This document shows, piece after piece, positions 1-9,347 of a stretch of DNA of 64,000 bases. Positions within the stretch are counted from its first letter, which is position 1. The number at the start of each line of letters is the position of its first letter. The stretch spans positions 1-64,000 of the forward strand of contig UQUT01000003.1 in NCBI GenBank assembly GCA_900544285.1, read 5' to 3'. Below the pieces are notes generated by a model, which was not told where the DNA came from, made no database searches, and saw nothing but the letters and a program-made list of their open reading frames with translations. Source of the DNA: an uncultured Eubacterium sp. GTDB taxonomy: Bacteria > Bacillota > Clostridia > Oscillospirales > CAG-272. Both the position numbers and the translations under genes were made by a program.

Positions 1-56
1 AAGTTTCTTTTGCCTACTTTTCTTTTCAAAGAAAAGTACGGTCGAAGAAAAGAAGG
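1..56. repeat. Palindromic intergenic repeat, copy 1
   Basis: AAGTTTCTTTTG is followed by the near-palindrome CCTACTTTTCTTTTC/AAAGAAAAGTA. It abuts the stop codon of the minus-strand HAD gene. The same unit recurs at 12661-12704, 12776-12816 and 15856-15902, so it is a dispersed family. It could form a hairpin at the 3' end of the HAD transcript, but no U-tract follows as in a classic terminator. Confidence 0.75.
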
Positions 57-782
57 TTATTTCAGAAACGGGGCGAGGGCGTCGCAGAGCTTTCTGTAAT
101 CGTCGACGCAGACGAAATCAAAATCCGAAAGATAGACACATTCGTCGTTGCCGCCGGTGCCGTAATCGTCGCCGAAGAAGACAACCTCGTCGTGCGAGAG
201 ATTGTTTTCGCGACAGTAGCGGTCAAGGGCGAAGAACTTGTTATAAGGCTTCGGCGCCATATCAAACGACGACGACCCGCCGACGAAAACATTGTAATCC
301 GGAAAAGCGGCGACGACTTCATCATAGAACGCGCGACGTTTTTTTCTGTCCGGATCGAATTTCAGCTTGTCTTCGATTTTGGCGTCATTGCCGAGAAGAG
401 CAATAGTAACGGCGCCGGAGGCGTGGAAGCAGACAAGGTCGCCTGCCTGCTCCGTATAGCCGTGACGGTCACAGATTTCTCTTGCACGTGCCTTGACGGA
501 TTCTCTGTCGCATGGCTGAGCTTCCGAATAGACGGTGTCAAGCGATTTTGTTTCCTTATTATAAGTACAGAACTGCATTCCGTAACAGCCTATGATATCG
601 ACGGGGAATTCGCGTAGCTGATGAAATATTCTGTCGCACATGCCCGCGCCGACCATAAGTATCTTATATTTCTTTGCCATTTCCGAAAGGAGCGCATAGT
701 GCTCGTCCGAAACGGGTGTGCGATGTTGGGTGATTGTGCCGTCAAGATCAAAGGCGGCGATTTTTTTCTTGCTTATATCCAT
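57..782 (-). CDS. HAD-superfamily phosphatase, phosphomannomutase-like
   Basis: A 241-residue cytoplasmic HAD hydrolase resembling eukaryotic-type phosphomannomutase and the class IIB sugar phosphatases. Motif I is AFDLDGT, about 10 residues in, and gives the nucleophilic Asp and the general acid. Near the C-terminus, FFGDDYGTGGND matches the metal-binding motif of PMM proteins (usual form FFGD...GGND). The start is placed at 782, where GGAGAG sits at good distance; a longer frame to 824 would run into the upstream gene. It follows the GH28 gene by 13 bp, so the two are probably cotranscribed and act on sugars. Whether it is a mutase or a phosphatase cannot be read from the sequence. Confidence 0.8.
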   Translation of the reverse strand: MDISKKKIAAFDLDGTITQHRTPVSDEHYALLSEMAKKYKILMVGAGMCDRIFHQLREFPVDIIGCYGMQFCTYNKETKSLDTVYSEAQPCDRESVKARAREICDRHGYTEQAGDLVCFHASGAVTIALLGNDAKIEDKLKFDPDRKKRRAFYDEVVAAFPDYNVFVGGSSSFDMAPKPYNKFFALDRYCRENNLSHDEVVFFGDDYGTGGNDECVYLSDFDFVCVDDYRKLCDALAPFLK

Positions 783-795
783 AATTCTCTCCGAT

Positions 796-3627
796 TTATT
801 TTTTGCAGTTGAAGAATGCTGCAAGCGGTCTTGCGTCCTGATTTTTCATGTCGGTTATGTTGATATTCTTCATATCAATGCCTTTAACATAGCGCAGGGT
901 GAACGCATATCCGGCGGAAAGTCCGTGACGGTCGTATTCCGGATACTTGTTGTCTATGACCTCCGGCGCGGGGCGCGACGACTCCGTGTCTCCTCCCATA
1001 ACCTCAATGTTCCAGTTTTCAATCTTTAAGTTGTTTATGCTTCTTTCGTCATCCTGACCGACGATCATCGTTTCATATATAGGCAGAGGGTGACCGTGTG
1101 TTCTGGGGGAACGGAAATTGAGCTCGGAGAAGACGACTCCGTCCATTCTGCTCATTCTTTCTTCGGTGACATCTTTCGGCAGACGGTTTCTCTTTCCCGC
1201 GACGAGATATGCGGGAGCGGAAGCGTCCGTTATGTCGAAACGGATGAAATAAACATCCGAAATTTCGGCACCGTCGACAGTTTCAAGAGACACGCCGCAA
1301 CGATTGACGTTCTTTATAAAGAAGTCGGCAAAGCGTGCGTTTTTAAGGCAGTAATATGTATCCGTTCCGAACTTGACAGCGGAGGCAAGAGAGCAGATCA
1401 TCATGTCGCGGACGTCTATATTGCGACAGCCGACCGTATCCGAGCTCTTAAAGCACAGCCCGTCGTCGCCCGCCATAACGTTGCAGTTGTATATTGAAAT
1501 GTTCTGGCAGTCGACGGGGTCAATACCGTCTCTGTTCGGCGTGTTCATACAGTTGAGACGGAGATTTTTGATCGTTATATTTCTGCTTGAAAGCGGAACA
1601 ACCGTCCAGAATGCGCTTCTGCGCATATTGAGATTTTCAATGTTTATGTCGCTTGAGTATGCGATATAGATTATGTCGGGGCGGGCATCCTGCTCGCGCT
1701 TGTCCGCCGCGGGATCGTTCATTTTGAAACGGTATTTGCCGTTGCCGTCAAGCATACCGCCGCCGGTGACGGTGACGTTGCGCAGACCCTCGCCGTATAT
1801 CAGCGAGCGACCGAGCTGGCGATGGGCGCAGAGCGACTTGCCCGGCTCGCGGAGCGGGTATTTTGAATGATCCTGCGAGCCTATGATCGTGGCTCCCGGG
1901 GAAACGAAGAGCGGCATATCGGACGCGAGCTTTATCTCGCCCGTAAAATACGTGCCGTCCGGAACATAGACCGTGCCGCCCGAGTATGCGGCGTCGGCAA
2001 TCGCGCGGGTAAACGCTTCCGTATCGTCCGCTCTGCCGTTGCCCTTTGCGCCGTAAGTGCGGATGTCAAAAATCTCGCCTCTTGTTATTCCGCGGCAAAG
2101 GTCGGCTGCGTCATAAGCTCTTATTCTGTTTATATAAAACTCGCTCTTGCCGTCACAGGAGAATTCAATGCGGGAGAAATTCCTTGCCTTATCTGTGAAT
2201 TTCAGCCTTTCCGCGCGGCGCGCACCGTCGACCCAAAGGTCATAAAGTCCCTTTTCGGTGTTGACCGTGAACTTTATTTCATACCAATTGCCGGCGGGAT
2301 AATAGCAATAGGGGGTGATGACGTCCGTCACACAGCACCATTCGCCCGCAACGGTTGCATAAAGGCAGTTTTTAAAGAAAGCAGCCGCGCCGATTTCTTC
2401 TCCGCCCGTGCCGAGCGCACGGAAAACGGTGCAATTGTCACCGGAGACGAAAACTCTTGCCTCGGCGCTTGAAGTTCCCGTCATGACGGGAAAATCGTAT
2501 CCGCAGGCAAAACCTGCGCCGGATGAGATTTTAAGGCTTCTGTTCTTTTCAAAGGGGAAGGGGGCAATGCCCGTATTTGCGTCACCGGCAAGCGCGAGCG
2601 GCGGCAGTGACGAAAATTCTTCGTTTGCCGCGAAGATTTCCGTCTCGTCCATGACGGTTACATAGTCGACGAAGAGCTCGCCGGCATCACAGCTGAAATA
2701 TGCGGGTTCGCAGCCCTCGACGGGAATACATCTTCCCGCGGCGAGATGGTTTATCTCAACATCGGCGGTCATGTCGCTGTAATTATATCTTACCTTTACG
2801 GACGTCGGAACGCCTATTCTTGCGGGACAGAGCGTCTTTCCGCCGCATTTGAACATTCCGCCTTCCATTTTCAGAGCGCCAAAGCGGAAACGGGCGTCCT
2901 CGGAGGCGGTTGTGAGAGTTGCCGTCGCGACAACGAGAGACGATGTCGGGAATGACTTATTCATTGAAGAGCCGGCGCAGAGCTTTGCGGAGGTATATTT
3001 CTTATCCGAATAAATATTCGCCGTGACAACCTCTCCCGTAGTTTCAAAATCAACGGGAATTCCGTTTTTGAATGCCTCGGAGAGATAGCAGACGTAATTT
3101 CTCTTGGGATATGCCGCAAGAGCGGGGACTCTCGGCGCGCGGAGAAGCTCCCTTGCCTCGCACATGTCAGTCGGCACGGCGAGAACGAAATAGTTTGTGT
3201 TTTCGCCTTCAAAGCCGGGTATTACGACATGGTCGCCTGCGGCAAAATCCTTTTCGAAAATGCCGTAACGCTTTTTCTCGCTTGTTATTATTTCAAGCTC
3301 GGAGAGGACGAAGTCCGAAGTCCATTCGGGGGCGAGACCGTTTTCTATCATGCTTTTTTCAAATGCAAGCGCCACTGTGCAGTCGCGCTCGACATAAAAA
3401 TCACATTCCTGATGGTCATCCTTGCCTTCTCTTATCGAATCGAAGGTGACGATGAGGTCTGCGCCGAAATATTTCTTCGGGAATTTAACGGGAGAAACGT
3501 CCGCGTTGGAATATATTTTCGACCTTTTATTGAAATTGCGGCAGACATAATACCAGCCGTCCGCATCCCACGGGGGAGAAAAGCGACTGATAACGGGAGA
3601 CATCGGTCTGTAAGCTGAATTTTTCAT
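796..3627 (-). CDS. GH28-like (polygalacturonase family) protein with LamG-like middle domain
   Basis: 943 residues. The C-terminal part, from about residue 515, is a right-handed beta-helix of the GH28/pectate-lyase-like type. It starts with DIRTYGAKGNGRADDT and carries NRDGIDPVDC and AGDDGLCFKS, which hold the family's catalytic Asp residues. Residues of about 370-510 look like a concanavalin/LamG fold (WYEIKFTV..., FSRIEFSCDGKSEFYIN). The N-terminal third is unassigned. No signal peptide or anchor is visible, so the enzyme is probably intracellular and acts on imported oligouronides or related sugars. The start has AGGAAG at good distance. GH28 proteins also cover rhamnogalacturonan and xylogalacturonan activities, so the substrate is open. 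Confidence 0.82.
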   Translation of the reverse strand: MKNSAYRPMSPVISRFSPPWDADGWYYVCRNFNKRSKIYSNADVSPVKFPKKYFGADLIVTFDSIREGKDDHQECDFYVERDCTVALAFEKSMIENGLAPEWTSDFVLSELEIITSEKKRYGIFEKDFAAGDHVVIPGFEGENTNYFVLAVPTDMCEARELLRAPRVPALAAYPKRNYVCYLSEAFKNGIPVDFETTGEVVTANIYSDKKYTSAKLCAGSSMNKSFPTSSLVVATATLTTASEDARFRFGALKMEGGMFKCGGKTLCPARIGVPTSVKVRYNYSDMTADVEINHLAAGRCIPVEGCEPAYFSCDAGELFVDYVTVMDETEIFAANEEFSSLPPLALAGDANTGIAPFPFEKNRSLKISSGAGFACGYDFPVMTGTSSAEARVFVSGDNCTVFRALGTGGEEIGAAAFFKNCLYATVAGEWCCVTDVITPYCYYPAGNWYEIKFTVNTEKGLYDLWVDGARRAERLKFTDKARNFSRIEFSCDGKSEFYINRIRAYDAADLCRGITRGEIFDIRTYGAKGNGRADDTEAFTRAIADAAYSGGTVYVPDGTYFTGEIKLASDMPLFVSPGATIIGSQDHSKYPLREPGKSLCAHRQLGRSLIYGEGLRNVTVTGGGMLDGNGKYRFKMNDPAADKREQDARPDIIYIAYSSDINIENLNMRRSAFWTVVPLSSRNITIKNLRLNCMNTPNRDGIDPVDCQNISIYNCNVMAGDDGLCFKSSDTVGCRNIDVRDMMICSLASAVKFGTDTYYCLKNARFADFFIKNVNRCGVSLETVDGAEISDVYFIRFDITDASAPAYLVAGKRNRLPKDVTEERMSRMDGVVFSELNFRSPRTHGHPLPIYETMIVGQDDERSINNLKIENWNIEVMGGDTESSRPAPEVIDNKYPEYDRHGLSAGYAFTLRYVKGIDMKNINITDMKNQDARPLAAFFNCKK

Positions 3628-3892
3628 TGTTTTATTGACTTCCTTTCGGGAATAAATATATACAAGGTAATTCTACCATATAAAAATCCGTTTTTCAACA
3701 CGAAAAGAAGATTTTCAGGGGGAATTTTTCCCGCCGGAGCGTGCGGATGACGGTAAACGCGGAAAAAACGCAATATCCGACGCGGTTTTCGTTTTTTCTT
3801 CAATCCGTTCACAGCTTTTTTACAATTGCAAAATGCATATCCGTCTTGACATAATCAGAGACGAATGATAGAATATGTGTCAGCACAATTCT

Positions 3893-3990
3893 TCATTGAG
3901 GGAGTAGTTGGCACGCAAAGCGTGTGGCAAGCCGTCATCACAACACGGAAAACGTGTTCGGCTTTTGCCTTAATCAACAAGACTCATTTT
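3893..3990 (+). promoter_or_regulatory. yybP-ykoY family (Mn2+) riboswitch
   Basis: TTGAGGGAGTAG opens the motif and CAAGACTCA closes it (P1: TGAG/CTCA). Inside are a CACGC/GCGTG hairpin and a longer arm, AAGCCG-TCATCAC-AACACG capped by GAAA, closing with CGTGTT-CGGCTT. The GAGTAG and GCCGTCA loops are the conserved features of this family, which senses Mn2+ and typically controls Mn exporters and P-type ATPases. The expression platform probably lies in 3991-4080, where TGCGTCT/AGACGCA and ATGCGG/CCGCAT pairings are seen before the GGGAG ribosome-binding site. No clear U-tract terminator exists, so control of translation is likely. I see no gene in the rest of 3628-4086. Confidence 0.85.
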
Positions 3991-4086
3991 CCTGCAGGGG
4001 CAAAATGCGTCTTTCTGTAATATTTTTGTGAGACGCAAATTAAAAATGCGGCTCTTTTTTTGTCCGCATAAGTTTGGGAGATTTTT

Positions 4087-6780
4087 ATGAAACATTATTT
4101 GCAAAGCGAAAGCGAAGTCATCTCCGCGCTTGAAACGTCGGCAGAGGGACTTTCATCCGAAGAGGCGGAAAGAAGGCTTGCGGAAAACGGCAGGAACCGT
4201 CTTGCAGAGGGTAAAAAGACCGGCATTGTGAAGAGATTTCTGCTCCAGCTCGCCGACCCGATGATTATCATCCTGATAGTCGCGGCGGTCATATCGGCGG
4301 TTATTGCCTTCATTGAAAAGGAAACCCCGACGGACGTTTTCATCATTATGTTCGTCGTCATTCTCAATGCGGTGCTCGGCGTTATTCAGGAATCGAAGGC
4401 GGAAAAAGCCATTGAAGCCCTGAAAGAAATGACGGCGGCAACCTCCAAGGTTCTGCGCGACGGCAAAATGGTGACCGTAAAAAGCGAGGAGCTTGTTGTC
4501 GGCGATGTAATCATTCTCGAAGCGGGCGACGCCGTTCCCGCGGACGCGAGAATTATCGAGTCGAACTCGCTCAAATGCGAGGAAGCCGCGCTGACGGGCG
4601 AATCCGTTCCGTCCGAAAAGCATGATGTTGTCCTCCGCGCGGGAGAAAACGGCGACGTTCCCCTCGGAGACAGAGCCAATATGGTCTATATGGGAAGCAC
4701 GGTTGTCTACGGCAGAGGAAAAGCCGTTATAACGGCAACCGGTATGGAAACCGAAATGGGCAAGATTGCAACGGCGCTTTCAAATGTTGCAGAGGAAAAA
4801 ACTCCTCTTCAGGTCAAACTTTCGCAGCTTTCAAAGATACTCACATGGCTCGTTCTGGGCATATGCGTGTTCATATTCGCGTTCAACATTATTCGTGAAG
4901 GGCATTTTGCCTTTACAATGGAGTATCTGAAGTCGGTCGTGTTGCCTACATTCATAGTTGCCGTCAGCCTTGCGGTTGCGGCTATACCGGAAGGACTTGC
5001 GGCAGTTGTTACGATAGTTCTTTCAATGGGCGTTACGAAAATGTCGAAGCGTTCCGCCGTCATCAGAAAACTGACGGCTGTTGAAACCCTCGGCTGCACG
5101 GAAGTCATCTGCTCGGATAAGACCGGCACGCTCACGCAGAACAAGATGACCGTCACGGATTTCCGTTCTGCAAACAAGGAGCTTCTTGCGACGGCAATGA
5201 CGCTCTGCTCTGACGCGGAGCCCGATGAAAGCGGTAACGCCGTCGGCGAGCCGACGGAATGTGCGCTTGTCAATTTTGCAACAAAGAGCGGCGTTCTCAA
5301 GCCCGAAGCCTCCGAAAAGCAACCCAGAATCGGCGAAGTCCCGTTTGACTCCATGCGCAAGATGATGACAACCGTTCACAAAACGCAGGACGGAAAAATC
5401 ATTCAGTATACAAAGGGCGCGCCCGATGAGCTTCTCCGTCGCTGCACGAAAATAATCACGGAAAACGGCATAGAGCCGCTGACGGATAAAAAACGCGCGG
5501 AAATTCTCGCGCAGAACAAGGAAATGGCAGACAAAGCCCTCCGCGTTCTTGCCGCTGCATGCAGAATACACGACGGCGAACCATCCGAATACAGCGCAGA
5601 CGCACTCGAGCACGACCTTGTCTTTGTCGGTCTCTGCGGCATGATAGACCCTGTCCGTCCCGAGGTGCTTGACGCAATCAAGGCTTGCCGCACGGCGGGC
5701 ATACGTCCGATTATGATAACCGGCGACCACAAGGACACGGCGGTTGCAATCGCGCTTGAGCTCGGCATCATCACCGACCCCTCGCAGGCTATCACGGGAG
5801 CCGAGCTTGACAGCCTCTCAGATGAGGAATTTGAAAGAGCCGTCGATTATTATTCGGTTTACGCAAGAGTTCAGCCCGAACATAAGGTAAAGATAGTTTC
5901 AGCATGGAAAAAGCGCGGCAAGATAACCGCAATGACGGGAGACGGCGTAAACGATGCGCCCTCCATAAAAACCGCCGATATCGGTATCGGCATGGGCATA
6001 ACGGGAACGGACGTAACCAAAAACGTTGCCGATATGATTCTTGCGGACGACAACTTCGCAACAATTGTTTATGCCGTTGAAGAAGGCAGAAAGATTTATT
6101 CAAACATCAGAAAAGCAATCCAGTTCCTGCTCTCGTCTAACATGAGCGAGGTTATCACGATATTCACGGCGTCCGTGCTCGGCTTTACGATTCTCAAAGC
6201 TCCGCACCTGCTCTGGATAAACCTCATCACTGACTGTTTCCCCGCGCTTGCGCTCGGCGTTGAGCCCGGCGAAAAGGACGTCATGCAGCAGAAACCGCGT
6301 TCCAAAAACGAAGGCATTTTTGCCGGCGGGCTCGGCTTTGACCTTGTATATCAGGGAATTCTCGTCACAATTCTAACCCTCGCCGCATACTTTATCGGTT
6401 ATGTGACGAGCGGCGGCGAGCTTACGATTTCCGCCCTTGCCGACGCCTCCCTTTTTGCCGACGCGAAGGCTTGCGGAATTACAATGGCTTTCCTTACAAT
6501 GTCCATGGCGGAAATATTCCATTCGTACAACATGCGTTCGCAGAGACATTCGATATTCACCCTCGGCACGCACAACTTCTTCCTCTTCGGTGCGATGATT
6601 GCGGCTCTGGCGCTGACAACGGCTGTTATCGAGATTCCGTTCCTTGCGGACATGTTCGATTTTGTCAACCTTGACCTCGTTCATTACGGAACCGCGCTCG
6701 GACTTTCCGTCCTCGTTATACCGATAGTTGAGCTTGTCAAGCTCATTCAGAGGACTGTCGCAAAGAAAAAAGCACAGTGA
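4087..6780 (+). CDS. Cation-transporting P-type ATPase (Ca2+/Mn2+, type IIA-like)
   Basis: 897 residues, full length for a type II P-type ATPase. In order it has an N-terminal cation-ATPase domain, membrane helices at about 55-75 and 80-102, the actuator loop with TGES (170-173), PEGLAA (301-306) in the ion-binding helix, phosphorylation motif DKTGTLTQ with Asp344, and the hinge TGDGVNDAP near 617. Four more hydrophobic helix pairs finish the protein. It pumps divalent cations out of the cytoplasm at ATP cost. The annotation default would be Ca2+, but the yybP-ykoY aptamer directly upstream argues for Mn2+ efflux in this organism, as shown for riboswitch-linked ATPases elsewhere. Confidence 0.93.
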   Translation: MKHYLQSESEVISALETSAEGLSSEEAERRLAENGRNRLAEGKKTGIVKRFLLQLADPMIIILIVAAVISAVIAFIEKETPTDVFIIMFVVILNAVLGVIQESKAEKAIEALKEMTAATSKVLRDGKMVTVKSEELVVGDVIILEAGDAVPADARIIESNSLKCEEAALTGESVPSEKHDVVLRAGENGDVPLGDRANMVYMGSTVVYGRGKAVITATGMETEMGKIATALSNVAEEKTPLQVKLSQLSKILTWLVLGICVFIFAFNIIREGHFAFTMEYLKSVVLPTFIVAVSLAVAAIPEGLAAVVTIVLSMGVTKMSKRSAVIRKLTAVETLGCTEVICSDKTGTLTQNKMTVTDFRSANKELLATAMTLCSDAEPDESGNAVGEPTECALVNFATKSGVLKPEASEKQPRIGEVPFDSMRKMMTTVHKTQDGKIIQYTKGAPDELLRRCTKIITENGIEPLTDKKRAEILAQNKEMADKALRVLAAACRIHDGEPSEYSADALEHDLVFVGLCGMIDPVRPEVLDAIKACRTAGIRPIMITGDHKDTAVAIALELGIITDPSQAITGAELDSLSDEEFERAVDYYSVYARVQPEHKVKIVSAWKKRGKITAMTGDGVNDAPSIKTADIGIGMGITGTDVTKNVADMILADDNFATIVYAVEEGRKIYSNIRKAIQFLLSSNMSEVITIFTASVLGFTILKAPHLLWINLITDCFPALALGVEPGEKDVMQQKPRSKNEGIFAGGLGFDLVYQGILVTILTLAAYFIGYVTSGGELTISALADASLFADAKACGITMAFLTMSMAEIFHSYNMRSQRHSIFTLGTHNFFLFGAMIAALALTTAVIEIPFLADMFDFVNLDLVHYGTALGLSVLVIPIVELVKLIQRTVAKKKAQ

Positions 6781-6801
6781 AAAATATATAATATGCAAAG
6801 A

Positions 6802-6839
6802 GAAAGTCCGTCCGGCTCTTTTGGGTCGGGCGGACTTTC
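6802..6839 (+). terminator. Strong hairpin after the P-type ATPase gene
   Basis: GAAAGTCCGTCCGGCTC pairs with GGGTCGGGCGGACTTTC around a TTTT loop. There is no U-tract downstream, and the next gene's ribosome-binding site follows at once. It may be a processing or weak termination structure, or a leader hairpin of the GNAT gene. Confidence 0.5.
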
Positions 6840-6855
6840 GGACAAAGGAGAAAAA

Positions 6856-7290
6856 ATGATACGCAAAGTTACACAGAATGACAGGGAGCTGTTTGTCACG
6901 CTGTCGGAGGAGTTCTTTTCGTCCGACGCGGTTTACCATTCAATCCCTACGGAATTCCACGAAAAGAGCTTTGACGAACTCATGCGTTCGGACGAATATA
7001 TCGAAGCCTTCATTTTGGAGCAGGACGGCGCCCCCGCCGGCTACGCACTCATAGCAAAGACCTTCTCCCACGAGGCGGGCGGGAATGTCGTATGGATTGA
7101 AGAGCTTTATGTCCGCGAGCAGTACAGAGGGCACGGGCTTGGGAAAGCGTTTTTTGCATATATGGACGAAAACTGCCCCGCCGCACGCCACCGTCTTGAA
7201 ATCGAGCCGGATAACGTCCGCGCAAAAAAACTGTATTCTTCCCTCGGTTATGAAGAATTGCCCTATGCGCAGATGATAAAAGGAAAATGA
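6856..7290 (+). CDS. GNAT family N-acetyltransferase
   Basis: 144 residues from the ATG at 6856, which follows AAAGGAG. An upstream in-frame ATG at 6793 lacks a ribosome-binding site and would run through the hairpin. Motif A of GNAT enzymes is visible as ELYVREQYRGHGLGKAFF (acetyl-CoA pyrophosphate loop R/Q-x-x-G-x-G), followed by EPDNVRAKKLYSSLGY, the usual motif B. The acceptor is unknown. The gene stands alone between a hairpin and a terminator. Confidence 0.85.
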   Translation: MIRKVTQNDRELFVTLSEEFFSSDAVYHSIPTEFHEKSFDELMRSDEYIEAFILEQDGAPAGYALIAKTFSHEAGGNVVWIEELYVREQYRGHGLGKAFFAYMDENCPAARHRLEIEPDNVRAKKLYSSLGYEELPYAQMIKGK

Positions 7291-7292
7291 CA

Positions 7293-7320
7293 AAAAAGCT
7301 CCGCTCCGGCGGAGCTTTTT
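7293..7320 (+). terminator. Intrinsic terminator
   Basis: AAAAAGCTCCGC, a short TCC loop, GCGGAGCTTTTT. The symmetrical A/T flanks would also work on the opposite strand. Confidence 0.9.
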
Positions 7321-7459
7321 GAGTTAAGAGGGAGAAGGGAAGAGGAGCCGGCGGCGCATATGTAATTTTGTAAAAGAGGGAGCGGGAGGCGAAAAAATGT
7401 CTGTAATCCGGAGATTTGCCCGCAAAGTGTCGATTGGGGCAAAAGTGATCAATATTTTA

Positions 7460-7488
7460 TTGACTTAAATGAAATTGTGTGCTATCAT
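7460..7488 (+). promoter_or_regulatory. SigA-type promoter of the rplI operon
   Basis: TTGACT (7460-7465), 17-bp spacer, TATCAT (7483-7488), 60 bp before the L9 start. Confidence 0.75.
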
Positions 7489-7547
7489 ATAAGTTACCGT
7501 AATACTTATTTCAGAATAAAATGCCGCAGGGCAGGAGGAACATAAAA

Positions 7548-7997
7548 ATGAAAGTAGTTCTTTTGGCAGACGTAAGAGGTCAGGGAAAGAAGGATCAGGT
7601 CATCGACGTATCCGAAGGGTACGCGCGCAATTTCCTTTTCCCGAAAAAGCTCGCCATGGTTGCCGATAACAAGGTCATGAACGAAATAAAGGGCAAAGAG
7701 GAGAAACGACTCCGTCAGATAGAGCTTGAGAAAGCCGCCGCGCTTGAAACAAAGGCAAAGCTGGAGAGCGTTCAGGTTGTCATCAAGGTTGCCGCAGGCG
7801 AAGGCGACCGCCTTTACGGCGCGGTCACTGCAAAGGACGTTGCAGACGCGCTTCTCGCACAGTACGGAATAGAAGTCGACAAGAGAAAAATATCGATGGA
7901 CGCTATCAAGGCTTTCGGAAATTACACTCCCGAAATCAAGCTTTTCCCCGAGATAACGGGTAAAATCAACGTAATCGTAACAAATTCCGGCAAATAA
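7548..7997 (+). CDS. rplI: 50S ribosomal protein L9
   Basis: 149 residues, standard length. MKVVLLADV.GQGKKDQVIDVSEGYARNFL is the conserved N-terminal rRNA-binding domain (shown with one residue omitted), followed by the long helix (residues about 40-75) and the C-terminal domain. The start is ATG 7548 behind GGCAGGAGG. An in-frame ATG 27 bp upstream lies before the ribosome-binding site and is not used. It is first in the rplI-dnaB-tilS-hpt operon, and rplI-dnaB is the classical Firmicute pairing. Confidence 0.96.
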   Translation: MKVVLLADVRGQGKKDQVIDVSEGYARNFLFPKKLAMVADNKVMNEIKGKEEKRLRQIELEKAAALETKAKLESVQVVIKVAAGEGDRLYGAVTAKDVADALLAQYGIEVDKRKISMDAIKAFGNYTPEIKLFPEITGKINVIVTNSGK

Positions 7998-8016
7998 AAA
8001 ACGGAGGTACAGGGCT

Positions 8017-9345
8017 TTGGCAGACATTCAGAAAACAAAACCCTTTTCAGTCGAGGCGGAGCAATCCGTTCTCGGTTCGGTGCTCATTGACCCCGAATGT
8101 ATAACGGGGCTTATTGAAATAATTTCGGCGTCCGATTTTTATATTCCCGAGCACGGGGAAATATTTGACGCCATGTGCGAGCTTTTCAACAAAAACCGCA
8201 ACATAGATATAGTTACGCTTATCAACATGCTGACGGAACGCGGAGTTTACTCGGCTGAGGAATGTAAAAAGTACGTCGGCGTTATCGCGGACGTTGTGCC
8301 TTCGGCGGCAAACGTGAAGGATTATGCCCGCATTGTCCATGACAAGGCGGTCCTCCGTGCACTCATCGACGCTTCCGAGGAGATAACCGAAAACGCTTAT
8401 TCCGCAAGAGGCGAGGTCAAATATATTCTCGATGACGCGGAGCAGAAGATTTTCAATCTTTCAAGAACGTCCGATACAAAGGGATTTGTTTCGATAAGAG
8501 AAGCGCTTGTCGACGCGTTCAACCAGCTGGATAAGGTCAGAAAAGATCCGGACGCGGCGGCGGGAATAAAAACAGGATATGAGGATCTGGACAGATGCAT
8601 CGTCGGGCTGACGCCGGGTGATATGGTCATCATCGGCGCGCGCCCCGGCATGGGTAAGACTTCGTTTGCGATGAATATTGCGACGAACGTCGCAAAGTCG
8701 ACAAAGAAGACTGTCTGCGTGTTTTCTCTTGAAATGACAACGGCTCAGCTCGCTTCGAGAATACTTGCAAGCGAAGCGCTTGTCGACAGTTATTCAATGC
8801 GTTCGGGAAAGATTTCCGGCTCCGATTACGATCATCTCGCAAAGGCGGCGGCTGAGCTTTCGTCATGCGACATTCAGATCGACGATACGGCGGCAATAAC
8901 CGTCACGCAGATAAAAGCAAAGCTCCGCAGAATGAAAAATCTCGGGCTCGTTATAATCGACTATCTGCAGCTCATGCAGGGAGATAAAAAGGCGGAGAAC
9001 CGAGTGAACGAGGTCGGCGAGGTGTCAAGAGGACTGAAACTCCTTGCAAAGGATCTTGCGGTGCCCGTCATATGCTGTGCACAGCTTTCGCGTCCTCCGA
9101 AGACAAACGAGAATGCAAGACCCGGTCTTTCGGATCTGCGTGAGTCGGGACAGATAGAGCAGGACGCGGATATCGTCATGTTTCTGCACGGCGATTATTC
9201 AAAGGCAGACGCACAGTCAAGTGAAGCAACGCTTATCATAGCGAAGAACCGTCACGGCTCGGCAGGCGATGTCAGACTCGGATGGATGGGTAAGTATACA
9301 AAATTCGTCACAGCCGCCGCGAGAGAAGACACGGACGGTAACTGA
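8017..9345 (+). CDS. dnaB: Replicative DNA helicase DnaB
   Basis: 442 residues. The N-terminal DnaB domain starts SVEAEQSVLGSVLIDPE. The RecA-like motor has Walker A GARPGMGKTS (about residue 206) and Walker B VIIDYLQLMQG, then the H3/H4 region LRESGQIEQDADIVMFL. It unwinds DNA at the fork as a hexamer and binds primase. The start is a TTG at 8017 with GGAGGT about 8 bp upstream, 19 bp after rplI. The B. subtilis name is dnaC. Confidence 0.96.
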   Translation: MADIQKTKPFSVEAEQSVLGSVLIDPECITGLIEIISASDFYIPEHGEIFDAMCELFNKNRNIDIVTLINMLTERGVYSAEECKKYVGVIADVVPSAANVKDYARIVHDKAVLRALIDASEEITENAYSARGEVKYILDDAEQKIFNLSRTSDTKGFVSIREALVDAFNQLDKVRKDPDAAAGIKTGYEDLDRCIVGLTPGDMVIIGARPGMGKTSFAMNIATNVAKSTKKTVCVFSLEMTTAQLASRILASEALVDSYSMRSGKISGSDYDHLAKAAAELSSCDIQIDDTAAITVTQIKAKLRRMKNLGLVIIDYLQLMQGDKKAENRVNEVGEVSRGLKLLAKDLAVPVICCAQLSRPPKTNENARPGLSDLRESGQIEQDADIVMFLHGDYSKADAQSSEATLIIAKNRHGSAGDVRLGWMGKYTKFVTAAAREDTDGN

Positions 9346-9347
9346 AA

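Noticed and set aside
192..617. 141-codon plus-strand frame over the HAD gene
   Set aside because: Shadow of the HAD phosphatase gene; no motif, no ribosome-binding site.
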